NCBI RefSeq assembly: GCF_020782115.1
Contig: NZ_JAJGMW010000003.1
Coordinates: 1-64,000 of the forward strand
Origin: Leeuwenhoekiella parthenopeia
GTDB lineage: Bacteria; Bacteroidota; Bacteroidia; Flavobacteriales; Flavobacteriaceae
DNA: 64,000 nt
Direction of reading: 5' to 3'
Below, in pieces: positions 49,554-58,095 of this stretch (position 1 is the first letter of the stretch; the number at the start of each line of letters is the position of its first letter). Position numbers and translations under genes: made by a program. The notes below the pieces were generated by a model. That model worked only from the letters and a program-made list of their open reading frames with translations, searched no databases and was not told where the DNA came from.

Positions 49554-50330
49554 ATGATACAGGATATAGAAAAAGCGATTGCCCCTTTTCAGGAAGAGCT
49601 TCTTAATCACAGTCTCTACAAAAAGCTGAAAACTCCTGAGGATTTAAAAACGTTTATGCAGCATCATGTTTTTGCTGTGTGGGATTTTATGTCACTGCTT
49701 AAAGCATTGCAATACGACCTGACTAAAGTTTCAACGCCCTGGTACCCCCTTGGAAATCCTGAGGTGCGCTACCTAATCAACGAGATTGTTCTGGCAGAAG
49801 AGACAGACATCAATAAGGATGGAAAACGCCAGAGCCACTTTGAGATGTATCTGGATGCTATGAAAAAATCGGAAGCGTCTTTAGATCAGATCAACACCTT
49901 CCTAAACCACATCACGCACGGTACCGACATATTTCTGGTTATTGCCGTAAGCGACATTCCCGAAAGTGTTAAGGAATTTTTACGCTTTACCTTTGAAACC
50001 ATTTCAGAAGGAAAATCGCATAAAATCGCTGCCGCTTTTACCTTTGGCCGGGAAGACCTCATCCCCGATATGTTTACCCAAATCATTGGGAATATCATCA
50101 AAAACTTCCCTCAGGAAGATCTTACCCTGTTTAAATACTACTTTGACCGTCATATAGAACTTGATGGTGACGAGCACGGTCCTATGGCTCTTAAAATGAT
50201 TGAAGAGCTTTGTGGTACAGATTTGATGAAGTGGGAAGAAGCCCGTCAAACCGCTGTTACCGCACTTAAAAAGCGTATCATTTTGTGGAATGGTATCGAG
50301 AAGGAAATCAACCCGAAAGTAACCGCGTAA
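49554..50330 (+). CDS. DUF3050 family protein (heme-oxygenase-like fold)
   Basis: 258 residues, all-helical and soluble. Conserved acidic and histidine positions stand out: FMQHHVFAVWDFMSLLKALQ, NEIVLAEETDINKDGKRQSH, FEMYLDAM, ETISEGKSHKIAAAFTFGRE and HIELDGDEHGPMA. Spacing of the paired Glu and His residues resembles heme-oxygenase-like di-iron oxidases such as TenA-fold enzymes, so a metal-dependent oxidase role is possible. No reaction is known for DUF3050 as far as I can tell. It is 41 bases upstream of a metallophosphatase gene and may share a transcript. Confidence 0.82.
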   Translation: MIQDIEKAIAPFQEELLNHSLYKKLKTPEDLKTFMQHHVFAVWDFMSLLKALQYDLTKVSTPWYPLGNPEVRYLINEIVLAEETDINKDGKRQSHFEMYLDAMKKSEASLDQINTFLNHITHGTDIFLVIAVSDIPESVKEFLRFTFETISEGKSHKIAAAFTFGREDLIPDMFTQIIGNIIKNFPQEDLTLFKYYFDRHIELDGDEHGPMALKMIEELCGTDLMKWEEARQTAVTALKKRIILWNGIEKEINPKVTA

Positions 50331-50371
50331 ACACACATATCGTATATTTAAGGTATTGTATACGATAGCAG

Positions 50372-51283
50372 ATGTCTTCAAGAAGCCGTTTTGACCGGGC
50401 ATTTAAAGATGCAAGTGTAATTCCGTTTAACGATACGGATAAGTTTATACTTTTTAGCGATTGCCATCGCGGGGACAACAGTGGTGCAGATGATTTTGCA
50501 AACAACCGCAACACCTACTTTCATGCCCTCCAGCAGTATTATAAAAACGGATTTACCTATTGTGAACTGGGAGATGGCGATGAGCTTTGGGAAAATCTGC
50601 ATTTTTCTACCCTGTACGAGTCCCATCAAAATGTCTACGAACTGATGCGTAAATTTTATCTGGAAAACAGATTGCATCTGGTTTGGGGCAACCACGATAT
50701 GATTTACAAAAACCCGTCGCAGGTCAAAAAAAATCTGCATTCGCATTTTGACCGAAGAACAGGTGAGGAACGACCGCTTTTCCCGGGGATTCAAGTACAC
50801 GAAGCCTTAATACTGAAGCACGAGCAAACCGGGCAGGAGCTCTTTTTATGCCACGGCCATCAGGCCGACTGGATGAATTATATAGGCTGGCGTTTTAACC
50901 GGTTTATGGTTCGGGTGTTGTGGCGACCCTTGCAAGGCGCCGGAATATCTGACCCCACGAGTCCCGCTAAAAACTATCTGGAACTCATAAAGGTAGAACG
51001 CCGCACCAAAAAGTGGATTTTAGAGCGCAACAATCAGTTTACCATAACCGGCCATACGCACCGGCCCCGCTTTCCCGAACCGGGCGATATCGCCTATTTT
51101 AATGACGGAAGCTGCGTGCACCCCCGAAGCATCACAGGTCTGGAGATTGAAAACGGCTTTATTTCACTCATCAAATGGCAAATAGCCACTACAGACGACG
51201 GGGTTCTTAAGATTGTTCGCGTGTTGCTGGAAGGTCCACAAAAACTCATCGATTATAAAACCGAACCGGCCCGAATCCCGTAA
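50372..51283 (+). CDS. Calcineurin-like metallophosphoesterase, cytosolic
   Basis: 303 residues without signal peptide. Metal ligands: ILFSDCHRGD (Asp, His), CELGDGDELWENL (Asp), VWGNHDMIYK (Asn, His), FLCHGHQADWMN (His) and FTITGHTHRPRF (His-x-His). The motif set resembles LpxH-like and related phosphoesterases, but the insertion WRFNRFMVRVLWRPLQGAGI is not LpxH-typical. The substrate is unknown. It is 8 bases upstream of the SGNH hydrolase gene, forming a likely three-gene unit with DUF3050. Confidence 0.85.
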   Translation: MSSRSRFDRAFKDASVIPFNDTDKFILFSDCHRGDNSGADDFANNRNTYFHALQQYYKNGFTYCELGDGDELWENLHFSTLYESHQNVYELMRKFYLENRLHLVWGNHDMIYKNPSQVKKNLHSHFDRRTGEERPLFPGIQVHEALILKHEQTGQELFLCHGHQADWMNYIGWRFNRFMVRVLWRPLQGAGISDPTSPAKNYLELIKVERRTKKWILERNNQFTITGHTHRPRFPEPGDIAYFNDGSCVHPRSITGLEIENGFISLIKWQIATTDDGVLKIVRVLLEGPQKLIDYKTEPARIP

Positions 51284-51291
51284 ATTGAAGT

Positions 51292-52044
51292 ATGAAAACT
51301 TGGGTACAAATACTGTTTGCAGCATTTTTATGTGTGGGTTGTGCCGCAGGCGATGATGTTTCGGGCTTTGAACCTCAAACCGAAACCCCGGCCGAAACTC
51401 CGGCGTCTCCAAATCCTGATACAGAGCTAAGCGGAACGTATAACTATCTGGCTCTGGGAGATAGCTATACCATAGGTGAAAGCGTATGCGAGACCTGTAA
51501 TTACCCGATGCAGCTCAAAACCGCTTTTAAAAACGAAACACAAGCTGATTTGTCTGTCAAAATCATTGCCCGAACGGGCTGGCGTACCGAAAGTCTCATA
51601 CAGGCCATTAAAGGGGAAAACCCTGCTCAAAATCAGGATTTGGTAACCCTGCTTATCGGAGTAAATAATCAATATCAGGGCGGAAGCCTGGAAACCTATA
51701 AAATTCAGTTTAAAGAATTGCTGGAAACCGCAGTAAAGCTGGCCAAAGGTGACCGGGATCGGGTTGTGGTACTTTCCATTCCCGATTATGCGTTTACGCC
51801 TTTCGGTCAAAGCACTACAAACCCGGAAGAAATAACAGCCGAAATCAACGCGTTTAACGAAGCTGCCGAAAACATCGCAACTTCGTCTGACGTGAGCTTT
51901 CTCAATATCACAGATATCACCCGAAAAGGCATTGAAGATCCCGAACTTGTAGCGCTAGATGCCCTGCATCCTTCCGAAAAGGCCTATGCAAAGTTTGTAG
52001 AACGCTTACTTCCTATAGCGCTGGAAATTCTTAAAACGAATTAG
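51292..52044 (+). CDS. SGNH/GDSL-family esterase lipoprotein
   Basis: 250 residues, lipobox CVGC (Cys about 17), then a proline/threonine-rich linker (TETPAETPASPNPDTE) and the SGNH domain from about residue 48. Block I is LALGDSYTIGES (nucleophile Ser), block II the Gly in ARTGWRTESL, block III LIGVNNQY (Asn), block V DALHPSEKAY (Asp, His). It would hydrolyse ester bonds in lipids or acylated sugars at the outer membrane or periplasm. It is 8 bases from the phosphoesterase gene and convergent with the ferredoxin gene. Confidence 0.88.
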   Translation: MKTWVQILFAAFLCVGCAAGDDVSGFEPQTETPAETPASPNPDTELSGTYNYLALGDSYTIGESVCETCNYPMQLKTAFKNETQADLSVKIIARTGWRTESLIQAIKGENPAQNQDLVTLLIGVNNQYQGGSLETYKIQFKELLETAVKLAKGDRDRVVVLSIPDYAFTPFGQSTTNPEEITAEINAFNEAAENIATSSDVSFLNITDITRKGIEDPELVALDALHPSEKAYAKFVERLLPIALEILKTN

Positions 52045-52067
52045 ACCGATACCCTTAAAGTTTCGGC

Positions 52068-52388
52068 TTAACTCTCGGGCGCCAGTTTTACTTCGAGTCC
52101 GTTAAGATCTGGAGTAATGGGAATCTGGCAGCCGAGGCGGCTGTTGTCTTCTACGTGAAAAGCTTCCGAAAGCATAGCTTCCTCATCGTAACCCATTTCA
52201 TTCAGCTTATGATCTGAAAGTACATAGCACTGGCAGGAAGCGCACATCGCCATACCACCACAGGTACCTTCAACCGGAAGTTCGTACATCTTGCACACTT
52301 CCATAAGGTTTAAATTCATATCTGTTGGAGCTTCAAGCGCGTGAGCAACTCCTTCCCGGTCAATTACGGTGATTGTGATGTCTTGCAT
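52068..52388 (-). CDS. 2Fe-2S ferredoxin (adrenodoxin type)
   Basis: 106 residues. Cluster ligands are in VEGTCGGMAMCASCQCYV (C-x5-C-x2-C) plus a fourth Cys in NSRLGCQIPITPDL. The beta-grasp fold starts with ITITVIDREGVAHALEAPTD. Adrenodoxin-type ferredoxins pass electrons to oxygenases or take part in Fe-S assembly; the nearby Fe-S carrier genes mrp and nfu on the same strand make the latter attractive. It is monocistronic with a 126-base upstream gap. Confidence 0.92.
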   Translation of the reverse strand: MQDITITVIDREGVAHALEAPTDMNLNLMEVCKMYELPVEGTCGGMAMCASCQCYVLSDHKLNEMGYDEEAMLSEAFHVEDNSRLGCQIPITPDLNGLEVKLAPES

Positions 52389-52514
52389 GACAAATACGAT
52401 TATGCCCTTAGGCGATTAAGAGACTCCCCGTAAGGTAAGCCATTTCAGAGCGCAAAATTAAGAAAAACTACGGATTAAGCCCTTCTAAAGTCTAGTGATT
52501 TAATAGGATTAGTA

Positions 52515-53423
52515 CTATACATCACAAATACGCACACCTTCCCGTAAAGCGGCGAGCTTATCGTCGTATGTAGGTATAAATTCCTGCGCAACATAACCGG
52601 TATAGCCGGTATCCAGAATGGCCTTCATAATGGCAGGATAATTCAATTCCTGACTGTCATTGATCTCGTTTCTGCCGGGTACACCTCCGGTATGATAATG
52701 CGCGATATACTGGTTGTAATCCTGTATGGTACGTATCACATCCCCTTCCATAATTTGCATATGGTAAATGTCGTAAAGCAATTTAAAATGCTCTGAACCA
52801 ATGCGTTCACACAATTGGGCTCCCCAGGCGGTATGATCGCATTGGTAATCTTTATGATCAACCTTGCTGTTAAGCAATTCCATTATCAAAATGACGCCTT
52901 TTTCTTCGGCTTGCTTTACAAGTGGCTGAAGACCTTCAGCACAATTGGCGATACCTTCTTCGTCAGACAACTCCCTTCGGTTTCCTGAAAAAACAATAAC
53001 GTTTTTAATTCCTTTGGCTGCTGCCTTATCAATAAGCTCCGCATATTTAGCCTGAAGATCTGTGTGATTGCCGGGATCATTAAAGCCATTTTCGATATTC
53101 GCAAAGGTATCTGTAGCTACCGAGCATTTGAGTCCATACTGGTCAACGGTATCCCACTCTTCGGGTTTGAGTAAGTCGATGCCTTTAAGCCCAATCGCTG
53201 CCGCTCCCTGTGCAAAACTGTCAAGCGGCATACTGCCATAGCACCAGTAGCAGGCCGCGTGGTTGATATTCCCTTTCAATGCTGTTGCTTCCTCGCTCAC
53301 AAGCTCCTCTGGCTCTTCTTTAGTTTCGGTCTTACAGCTAAGTGCGGTAAGCCCAAGGCTTGCTCCTGATGTTGCCAATGCGATATTTTTTAAGGCAGTA
53401 CGCCTTCCGTTAGAGTGACCCAT
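52515..53423 (-). CDS. Tat-exported xylose-isomerase-like TIM-barrel protein (hydroxypyruvate isomerase-like)
   Basis: 302 residues. The N-terminus has a twin-arginine motif (NGRRTALKNIALATSG) followed by a lipobox-like LTALSC, so it is probably exported folded and lipidated. The barrel shows IGLKGIDLL, VIVFSGNRRELSD, ILIMELLNSKVDH (metal Glu), KLLYDIYHMQIMEGD (metal Asp/His), HYHTGGVPGRNEI and YVAQEFIPT (metal Glu), matching hydroxypyruvate isomerase-like enzymes. Related exported proteins in Bacteroidota lie in sugar-catabolism regions. Which sugar or keto-sugar it isomerises is not evident. Confidence 0.85.
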   Translation of the reverse strand: MGHSNGRRTALKNIALATSGASLGLTALSCKTETKEEPEELVSEEATALKGNINHAACYWCYGSMPLDSFAQGAAAIGLKGIDLLKPEEWDTVDQYGLKCSVATDTFANIENGFNDPGNHTDLQAKYAELIDKAAAKGIKNVIVFSGNRRELSDEEGIANCAEGLQPLVKQAEEKGVILIMELLNSKVDHKDYQCDHTAWGAQLCERIGSEHFKLLYDIYHMQIMEGDVIRTIQDYNQYIAHYHTGGVPGRNEINDSQELNYPAIMKAILDTGYTGYVAQEFIPTYDDKLAALREGVRICDV

Positions 53424-53490
53424 AATCCTAATTTTAAAGATCTAAATATATATTAAATGTTCAAATTACGCTTAATATAAGACATAAAAA

Positions 53491-53517
53491 AACTGCCCGG
53501 AAAAATACCGGACAGTT
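53491..53517 (-). terminator. Terminator of the mrp-nfu unit
   Basis: AACTGCCCGG/CCGGACAGTT stem with one mismatch and a 7-base loop, followed on the minus strand by seven T, 23 bases past the stop of nfu. Confidence 0.85.
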
Positions 53518-53540
53518 GTATAGATTATTGAATATGCGTC

Positions 53541-53783
53541 TTAAGCGGTAATATTGATCACCTCTTCAATTTGTGGCGCGTGTTTTTTAATGGTCATTTC
53601 AACGCCGCTTTTTAAAGTCATTTGATTAACGCTGCATCCTACGCAGGCTCCTTCAAGCTGTACTTTAACGGTGCGCCCGTCTTCGATGGCCAGCAAAGCG
53701 ATATCCCCGCCGTCACTTTGTAAAAAAGGACGTATTTCTTCGAGAGCTGCCTCTACCTTACCTTTTAATTCTAAATCTGTCAT
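53541..53783 (-). CDS. NifU-like C-terminal domain Fe-S scaffold (Nfu)
   Basis: 80 residues from the ATG at 53783 (MTDLELKGKVEAALEEIRPF); a longer in-frame extension to 53870 would run into mrp and lacks conservation. The domain has LQSDGGDIALLAIEDG and the C-x2-C motif in GACVGCSVNQMTLKSGVEMT, which bridges a 4Fe-4S cluster between two chains. It starts 4 bases after mrp, so both act in Fe-S cluster delivery from one transcript. Confidence 0.93.
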   Translation of the reverse strand: MTDLELKGKVEAALEEIRPFLQSDGGDIALLAIEDGRTVKVQLEGACVGCSVNQMTLKSGVEMTIKKHAPQIEEVINITA

Positions 53784-53787
53784 AGCA

Positions 53788-54924
53788 CTATTTTTTAACT
53801 GCGGCACAACCCGCCATTGTCGTGATTTTAACCGCCTCGGTAGGTGGCAAATCGGTATTGCGTTTAACAAGCTGTTCTACGCTGTTGCGAGTCATTTCTT
53901 CAAAAGCTTTGGCTAATATAGTATTTTCCTGCAATGCAGCAGGTCTTCCCACATCACCGGCTTCACGAATGCTTTGTACCAAAGGAATCTGCGCCAGAAG
54001 CGGCACGTTTAAGTCTTCGGCCAGATTACGGGCACCTTCCTTTCCGAAGATGTAATACTTGTTATCCGGTAATTCTTCGGGAGTAAACCAGGCCATATTT
54101 TCTACAATTCCAAGAACCGGAACGTTTATACTTTCCTGCTGAAACATCGCAACACCTTTTTTGGCATCTGCCAAAGCTACATTTTGCGGCGTACTCACCA
54201 CAACAGCACCGGTAATAGGCATCGCCTGTACAATACTCAGGTGAATGTCGCCGGTACCCGGAGGCAGGTCAACCAGAAGAAAATCAAGTTCACCCCAGGC
54301 TGCGTCAAAAATCATTTGATTTAAAGCTTTTGAAGCCATCGGCCCGCGCCATACCACCGCCTGATCAGGACGGGTAAAAAAGCCTATTGAAAGCACTTTT
54401 ACGCCGTAACTCTCCACAGGTTTCATCTTTTGTTTCCCGTCTACTTTTACAGAAAGGGGTTTCTCTTCCTGCACATCAAACATCATCGGGATAGATGGCC
54501 CGTAGATATCAGCATCAAGGATACCTACTTTAAAGCCCATTTTTTGCAGGCTTACGGCCAGGTTTGCAGTGATGGTAGATTTACCAACCCCACCTTTACC
54601 GGAAGCTACTGCAATAATATTTTGTATACCGGGAATGGGTTTCCCTTTGATTTCGTTTTTCTGCTGCTTTTCAGGAGCGTCAACCCGTACGTTTACCTTT
54701 ACTTTAGCCTTCTGATGCACTTCGGCATGAATGGCTTTCATAATCTCCACTTCGGTTTTCTTCTTGGCCTGCAGACTTGGGTTTTTTATGGTTACATCTA
54801 CGATAACCTCATCGCCAAAAGTAACCACATTAGTCACGGCACCACTACTCACCATATCCTCACCTTCACCGGGTACGCTGATGGTTTTTAAAGCTTCTAA
54901 AAGGGCTTGTTTTTCTAATTTCAC
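53788..54924 (-). CDS. mrp: Mrp/ApbC-family Fe-S cluster carrier ATPase
   Basis: 378 residues. An N-terminal MIP18/DUF59 domain spans about 1-85. The P-loop NTPase follows, with the deviant Walker A IIAVASGKGGVGKSTITANL (about 108-127), switch region ILDADIYGPSIPMMF and Walker B-like FLLVDLPPGTGDIHLS. Mrp binds and transfers 4Fe-4S clusters. The adjacent nfu gene supports that role. The usual C-x2-C cluster motif of Mrp is not obvious near the C-terminus, where only a single Cys occurs in MAGCAAVKK. Confidence 0.93.
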   Translation of the reverse strand: MKLEKQALLEALKTISVPGEGEDMVSSGAVTNVVTFGDEVIVDVTIKNPSLQAKKKTEVEIMKAIHAEVHQKAKVKVNVRVDAPEKQQKNEIKGKPIPGIQNIIAVASGKGGVGKSTITANLAVSLQKMGFKVGILDADIYGPSIPMMFDVQEEKPLSVKVDGKQKMKPVESYGVKVLSIGFFTRPDQAVVWRGPMASKALNQMIFDAAWGELDFLLVDLPPGTGDIHLSIVQAMPITGAVVVSTPQNVALADAKKGVAMFQQESINVPVLGIVENMAWFTPEELPDNKYYIFGKEGARNLAEDLNVPLLAQIPLVQSIREAGDVGRPAALQENTILAKAFEEMTRNSVEQLVKRNTDLPPTEAVKITTMAGCAAVKK

Positions 54925-55038
54925 AACTTCTTAATTAGATTAATTCTAAAATGCAAATATAGGCCGAAAACTTCAGAAACTAAAAGACTTCCTGGTCTTT
55001 ACTGAAGGGATAAAATAAGGCCGGAAATGTGTGAAATT

Positions 55039-55383
55039 CTAGGAAAATCCCAATTCGGTCACTGGGTCCCAAAACTTCTCGTCAAAGTTTTGCAGTTTAT
55101 CCCCTTCAACCTCGTGGCCTTCACTCTCGAGCAACTGCTGCATCAGATTGGTCCCCGGAAAATGATGCTTGCCGGTAAGCAGGCCATTGCGGTTAAGCAC
55201 CCGGTGCGCAGGTACATCTTCACGGTTTACCGAACCATTTAGCGCATAACCCACCATTCGGGCACTGCCTGCAGCACCCAGATACCGGGCAATCGCTCCG
55301 TAAGAAGTCACCCTGCCATACGGAATACGCTTTGCCACCTCATAAACCCGGTTAAAAAAGTTAAGTGTTTCGGGCTTTGGCAT
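55039..55383 (-). CDS. Alkyltransferase-like (ATL/MGMT-family) protein without active-site Cys
   Basis: 114 residues of the DNA-binding half of O6-alkylguanine alkyltransferase: YEVAKRIPYGRVTSYGAIAR and the arginine-finger region MVGYALNGS. The active-site motif PCHRV reads PAHRVLNRNG, so the acceptor Cys is replaced by Ala. Such ATL proteins bind alkylated guanine and recruit nucleotide-excision repair rather than repairing directly (Atl1 has PWHR). It follows the LysE-type gene with one base between. Confidence 0.88.
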   Translation of the reverse strand: MPKPETLNFFNRVYEVAKRIPYGRVTSYGAIARYLGAAGSARMVGYALNGSVNREDVPAHRVLNRNGLLTGKHHFPGTNLMQQLLESEGHEVEGDKLQNFDEKFWDPVTELGFS

Positions 55384-55384
55384 A

Positions 55385-56002
55385 TTACATTCTGAATAAG
55401 GTGATGAGCACCAGGATAATCATAAGCCCCGCCATAAAATAATTGGAATATTTGGCAAAGTTGCGCGGCTCATGCTGAATACGGTTAAATCCTACCACGT
55501 AGACATACAGGGAGGTAAAAGTGCCTGCCGCTGCGGCCAGTACAAACAGGCCCACTTCGAGAATACCGGCCTGGCCTTTGCTCGTGATGTTTAAAGCAGC
55601 GCTAATGGCACAAAAATACGGTAGCGGCAATACATTTATTGTTGCCACAAACACACCCTTCCAGAAACTGCGTCTTCCGCTGTGTTTCGGAATTTTTACG
55701 TCTTTCACTTTATTCTTTTTGGCCTTGATAAAGAAATAGACCGCAAGAATACCAAAAATCACAATCCCGGTTCGAAACAGTGTATTGCGCACGGCCTCAT
55801 TACTAAAAATATAACGGGCCAACAGTACTGCAAAAAAAGCCTGAAGCATCACCACTACCGAAGCGCCAATTGCCACCAATACGCCATTGCGCATACCCCG
55901 GTGCACGCAGGTTTTAGCCACAGACATATTGACCAGCCCCGGTGGCAATACACCCAGCAAGGCAGCAAAATAGGTGATAAAGAAAAGCTTGGTTATTTCC
56001 AA
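55385..56002 (-). CDS. LysE/RhtB-family membrane exporter
   Basis: 205 residues, about six hydrophobic segments. The family pattern FFITYFAALLGVLPPGLVNM at the N-terminus contains the PPGLVN motif (usually PGP). A basic central loop (KAKKNKVKDVKIPKHSGRR) and FWKGVFVATINVLPLPYFCA follow. These carriers export amino acids or similar small molecules. It lies between trmB and the ATL gene on one strand with gaps of 6 and 1 bases; no functional link is evident. Confidence 0.85.
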   Translation of the reverse strand: MEITKLFFITYFAALLGVLPPGLVNMSVAKTCVHRGMRNGVLVAIGASVVVMLQAFFAVLLARYIFSNEAVRNTLFRTGIVIFGILAVYFFIKAKKNKVKDVKIPKHSGRRSFWKGVFVATINVLPLPYFCAISAALNITSKGQAGILEVGLFVLAAAAGTFTSLYVYVVGFNRIQHEPRNFAKYSNYFMAGLMIILVLITLFRM

Positions 56003-56008
56003 AGGCGG

Positions 56009-56683
56009 TTAATTGATCTTAAACTTGATATAGGTAATCGCTTTATCCTGTTCAAGATACTGTTTTTCGTAAAAAGTCTGAATGTCAACCACTTCTTTTG
56101 GTGCCATATGATTGCTGTAGATGTCATGATGCGCATAAAGCACCTCGTGACCCAAACCGTGGAGCAATCCCAGCGTGTAGCCATGCATAAACTCAGAGTC
56201 GGTTTTAAGATGCATGAGTCCGTCTGGCTTAAGAATAGTTTTGTAGCGCTCCAGAAATTCGAAGTTGGTCATTCGGTGCTTGGTGCGCTTGTATTTGATT
56301 TGAGGATCGGGAAAGGTAATCCAGATCTCAGAAACCTCGTTTGCTGCAAAAGCCTGATCTACCAATTCAATCTGAGTACGCAGAAAACCGGCATTATCAA
56401 TATGCTCTTCCAAAGCGGTTTTGGCCCCGCGCCAGAAACGGGCACCTTTGATGTCAATGCCTAAAAAGTTTTTATCGGGAAAACGCTGCGCCAGGCCCAC
56501 CGTATACTCTCCTTTGCCGCAACCCAGCTCAAGAACCAGGGGTTTGTCGCTTTTAAAAAAATCGCGGTTCCAGTTACCCTTAAGTTTGAAGTTCCCATCG
56601 GTGATTTCCTCACGGGTGGGCTGAACCACGTTGCTAAACGTCTCATTTTCCCTGAAACGCTTCAGTTTATTTTTGCTTCCCAA
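56009..56683 (-). CDS. trmB: tRNA (guanine-46-N7)-methyltransferase
   Basis: 224 residues. SAM motif LVLELGCGKGEYTVGLAQRF, then FLGIDIKGARFWRGAKTALE, and the family signature EIWITFPDPQIKYKRTKHRM (corresponding to FPDPWPKxRHxKRR). It makes m7G46 in the tRNA variable loop. The start at 56683 gives the expected short basic N-terminus (GSKNKLKRFREN). First gene of the trmB-lysE-ATL unit. Confidence 0.95.
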   Translation of the reverse strand: MGSKNKLKRFRENETFSNVVQPTREEITDGNFKLKGNWNRDFFKSDKPLVLELGCGKGEYTVGLAQRFPDKNFLGIDIKGARFWRGAKTALEEHIDNAGFLRTQIELVDQAFAANEVSEIWITFPDPQIKYKRTKHRMTNFEFLERYKTILKPDGLMHLKTDSEFMHGYTLGLLHGLGHEVLYAHHDIYSNHMAPKEVVDIQTFYEKQYLEQDKAITYIKFKIN

Positions 56684-56925
56684 AGCCTTAGTATTAAAAT
56701 TAAAAACGGCCTCAAATATACGGGTACTCCTGCAAATGCCGTTATCTAGCTAAAGCTATTCTCCGGGATATTCAATTTGCAGCTTTTTTTAGACTGAAAT
56801 ATTTTCGATTATACAACTCTCAGATTAAGCGAAAGTGATAATTCGGTTAAAAACGCTCTATATTTTAATAGTTTGATAATCTAACGGAAACATTTAAGTA
56901 TCAGTGAAGTTCCATTTTTGTAGCT

Positions 56926-58095
56926 GTGAATACTCAAAAAAACATACTCGTTGCACCGCTTAACTGGGGACTGGGTCACGCCACGCGCTGTATCCCGCTT
57001 ATCTATGCCCTGCTGGAGGATGGTTTTACTGTAATTCTGGGCAGCGATGGCTCGGCGTTACAGTTGCTTCAGAAAGAATTTCCACAGCTTAAAAGCATCG
57101 TTTTACCTTCTTACGATATCAAGTACGCCAAAAACGGGAAAAGCTTTAAATGGAAAATGCTTTTGCGAAGTCCGAAAGTTTTAAAAGCGGTGCGCAAGGA
57201 ACGCGAGCAACTCAAATTGCTGGTCAAAAATGGCGAGGTAGACGGCGTCCTGTCAGACAATCGTCTGGGACTGTATCATGCTGACATCCCCACGGTTTTT
57301 ATGACGCATCAGCTTCAGGTATTAAGCGGAAAAACCACCCGTCTTACTTCGGCATTACACCGCAATTACATTCGGAAATTTAATGAATGCTGGGTGCCTG
57401 ATTTTGGCGGCGAACTCAATCTAACAGGCAAACTGGGTCATCCCAAGAATTTTGATATTCCTGTAAATTACATCGGGCCGCTTTCCCGTCTTGAAAAAGT
57501 GGAGACCGAAACCTATTACGACATTATGGTGCTGTTAAGCGGGCCCGAACCCCAACGTACTGAGCTCGAGGAAATTTTATTCCACGAACTGAAGCATTAC
57601 AACGGGCAGGTACTTTTTGTTCGCGGGGTGGTTGAAGCGGAACAACAAATTACCCGAAAGGGCCAGGTCAAGATTGTAAATTTTATGGAGAGTCAGGATT
57701 TACAGGCAGCAATCTGCGCCAGCGATCTGGTTATAAGCCGCTCGGGATACACAACCATTATGGATTTGCTCAAACTGGGCAAAAAAGCCTTTTTTATTCC
57801 TACACCCGGGCAGACCGAGCAGGAATATCTGGCACGCAGACTTGAGGGCAAAGGGATTATTCCGTTTGCAGAGCAGGAGCGCTTCCGGCTTAAAGATTTA
57901 AGCAAAGCGAAATTATACAAGGGATTTGACAACCTAGTTCCCGCCTACCACGTCGACAACGGGCTTTTTAGGGAGCTCTTCGGCCTTTTCAAGAGTGAAC
58001 GAAAACTCAGAACCCACTCCAAAGTCGCTTTCAACATAAATCTTTTCGTCATGGGCCTCAATAATATGTTTGACGATAGAAAGACCCAATCCTGA
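56926..58095 (+). CDS. MurG-like (GT28-type) glycosyltransferase
   Basis: 389 residues, GTG start (no ATG nearby). The N-terminal glycine-rich loop APLNWGLGHATRCIPLIYAL and C-terminal SRSGYTTIMDLLKLGKKAFF, then IPTPGQTEQEYLARRLEGKG, are the acceptor and UDP-sugar parts of the GT-B/MurG clan. Acceptor and sugar are unknown. The conserved part ends near ELFGLFKSERK (about 358). The remaining 30 residues lie inside the convergent histidine-kinase gene and may be read-through sequence. A TTTTTG stretch 6 bases before the GTG could be a -7 box, which would make the mRNA nearly leaderless. Confidence 0.83.
   Translation: MNTQKNILVAPLNWGLGHATRCIPLIYALLEDGFTVILGSDGSALQLLQKEFPQLKSIVLPSYDIKYAKNGKSFKWKMLLRSPKVLKAVRKEREQLKLLVKNGEVDGVLSDNRLGLYHADIPTVFMTHQLQVLSGKTTRLTSALHRNYIRKFNECWVPDFGGELNLTGKLGHPKNFDIPVNYIGPLSRLEKVETETYYDIMVLLSGPEPQRTELEEILFHELKHYNGQVLFVRGVVEAEQQITRKGQVKIVNFMESQDLQAAICASDLVISRSGYTTIMDLLKLGKKAFFIPTPGQTEQEYLARRLEGKGIIPFAEQERFRLKDLSKAKLYKGFDNLVPAYHVDNGLFRELFGLFKSERKLRTHSKVAFNINLFVMGLNNMFDDRKTQS

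Noticed and set aside
53784-53870. N-terminal extension of the Nfu protein
   Set aside because: It would overlap the end of mrp, and the conserved Nfu domain begins exactly at the internal ATG at 53783.
54430-54891. 153-codon plus-strand open frame
   Set aside because: Antisense to mrp over its conserved N-terminal half; no family match by eye.
55682-56464. 260-codon plus-strand open frame
   Set aside because: Antisense to lysE and trmB, both strongly supported. Rich in His, Gln and Asn with no domain, as expected for a mirror frame.
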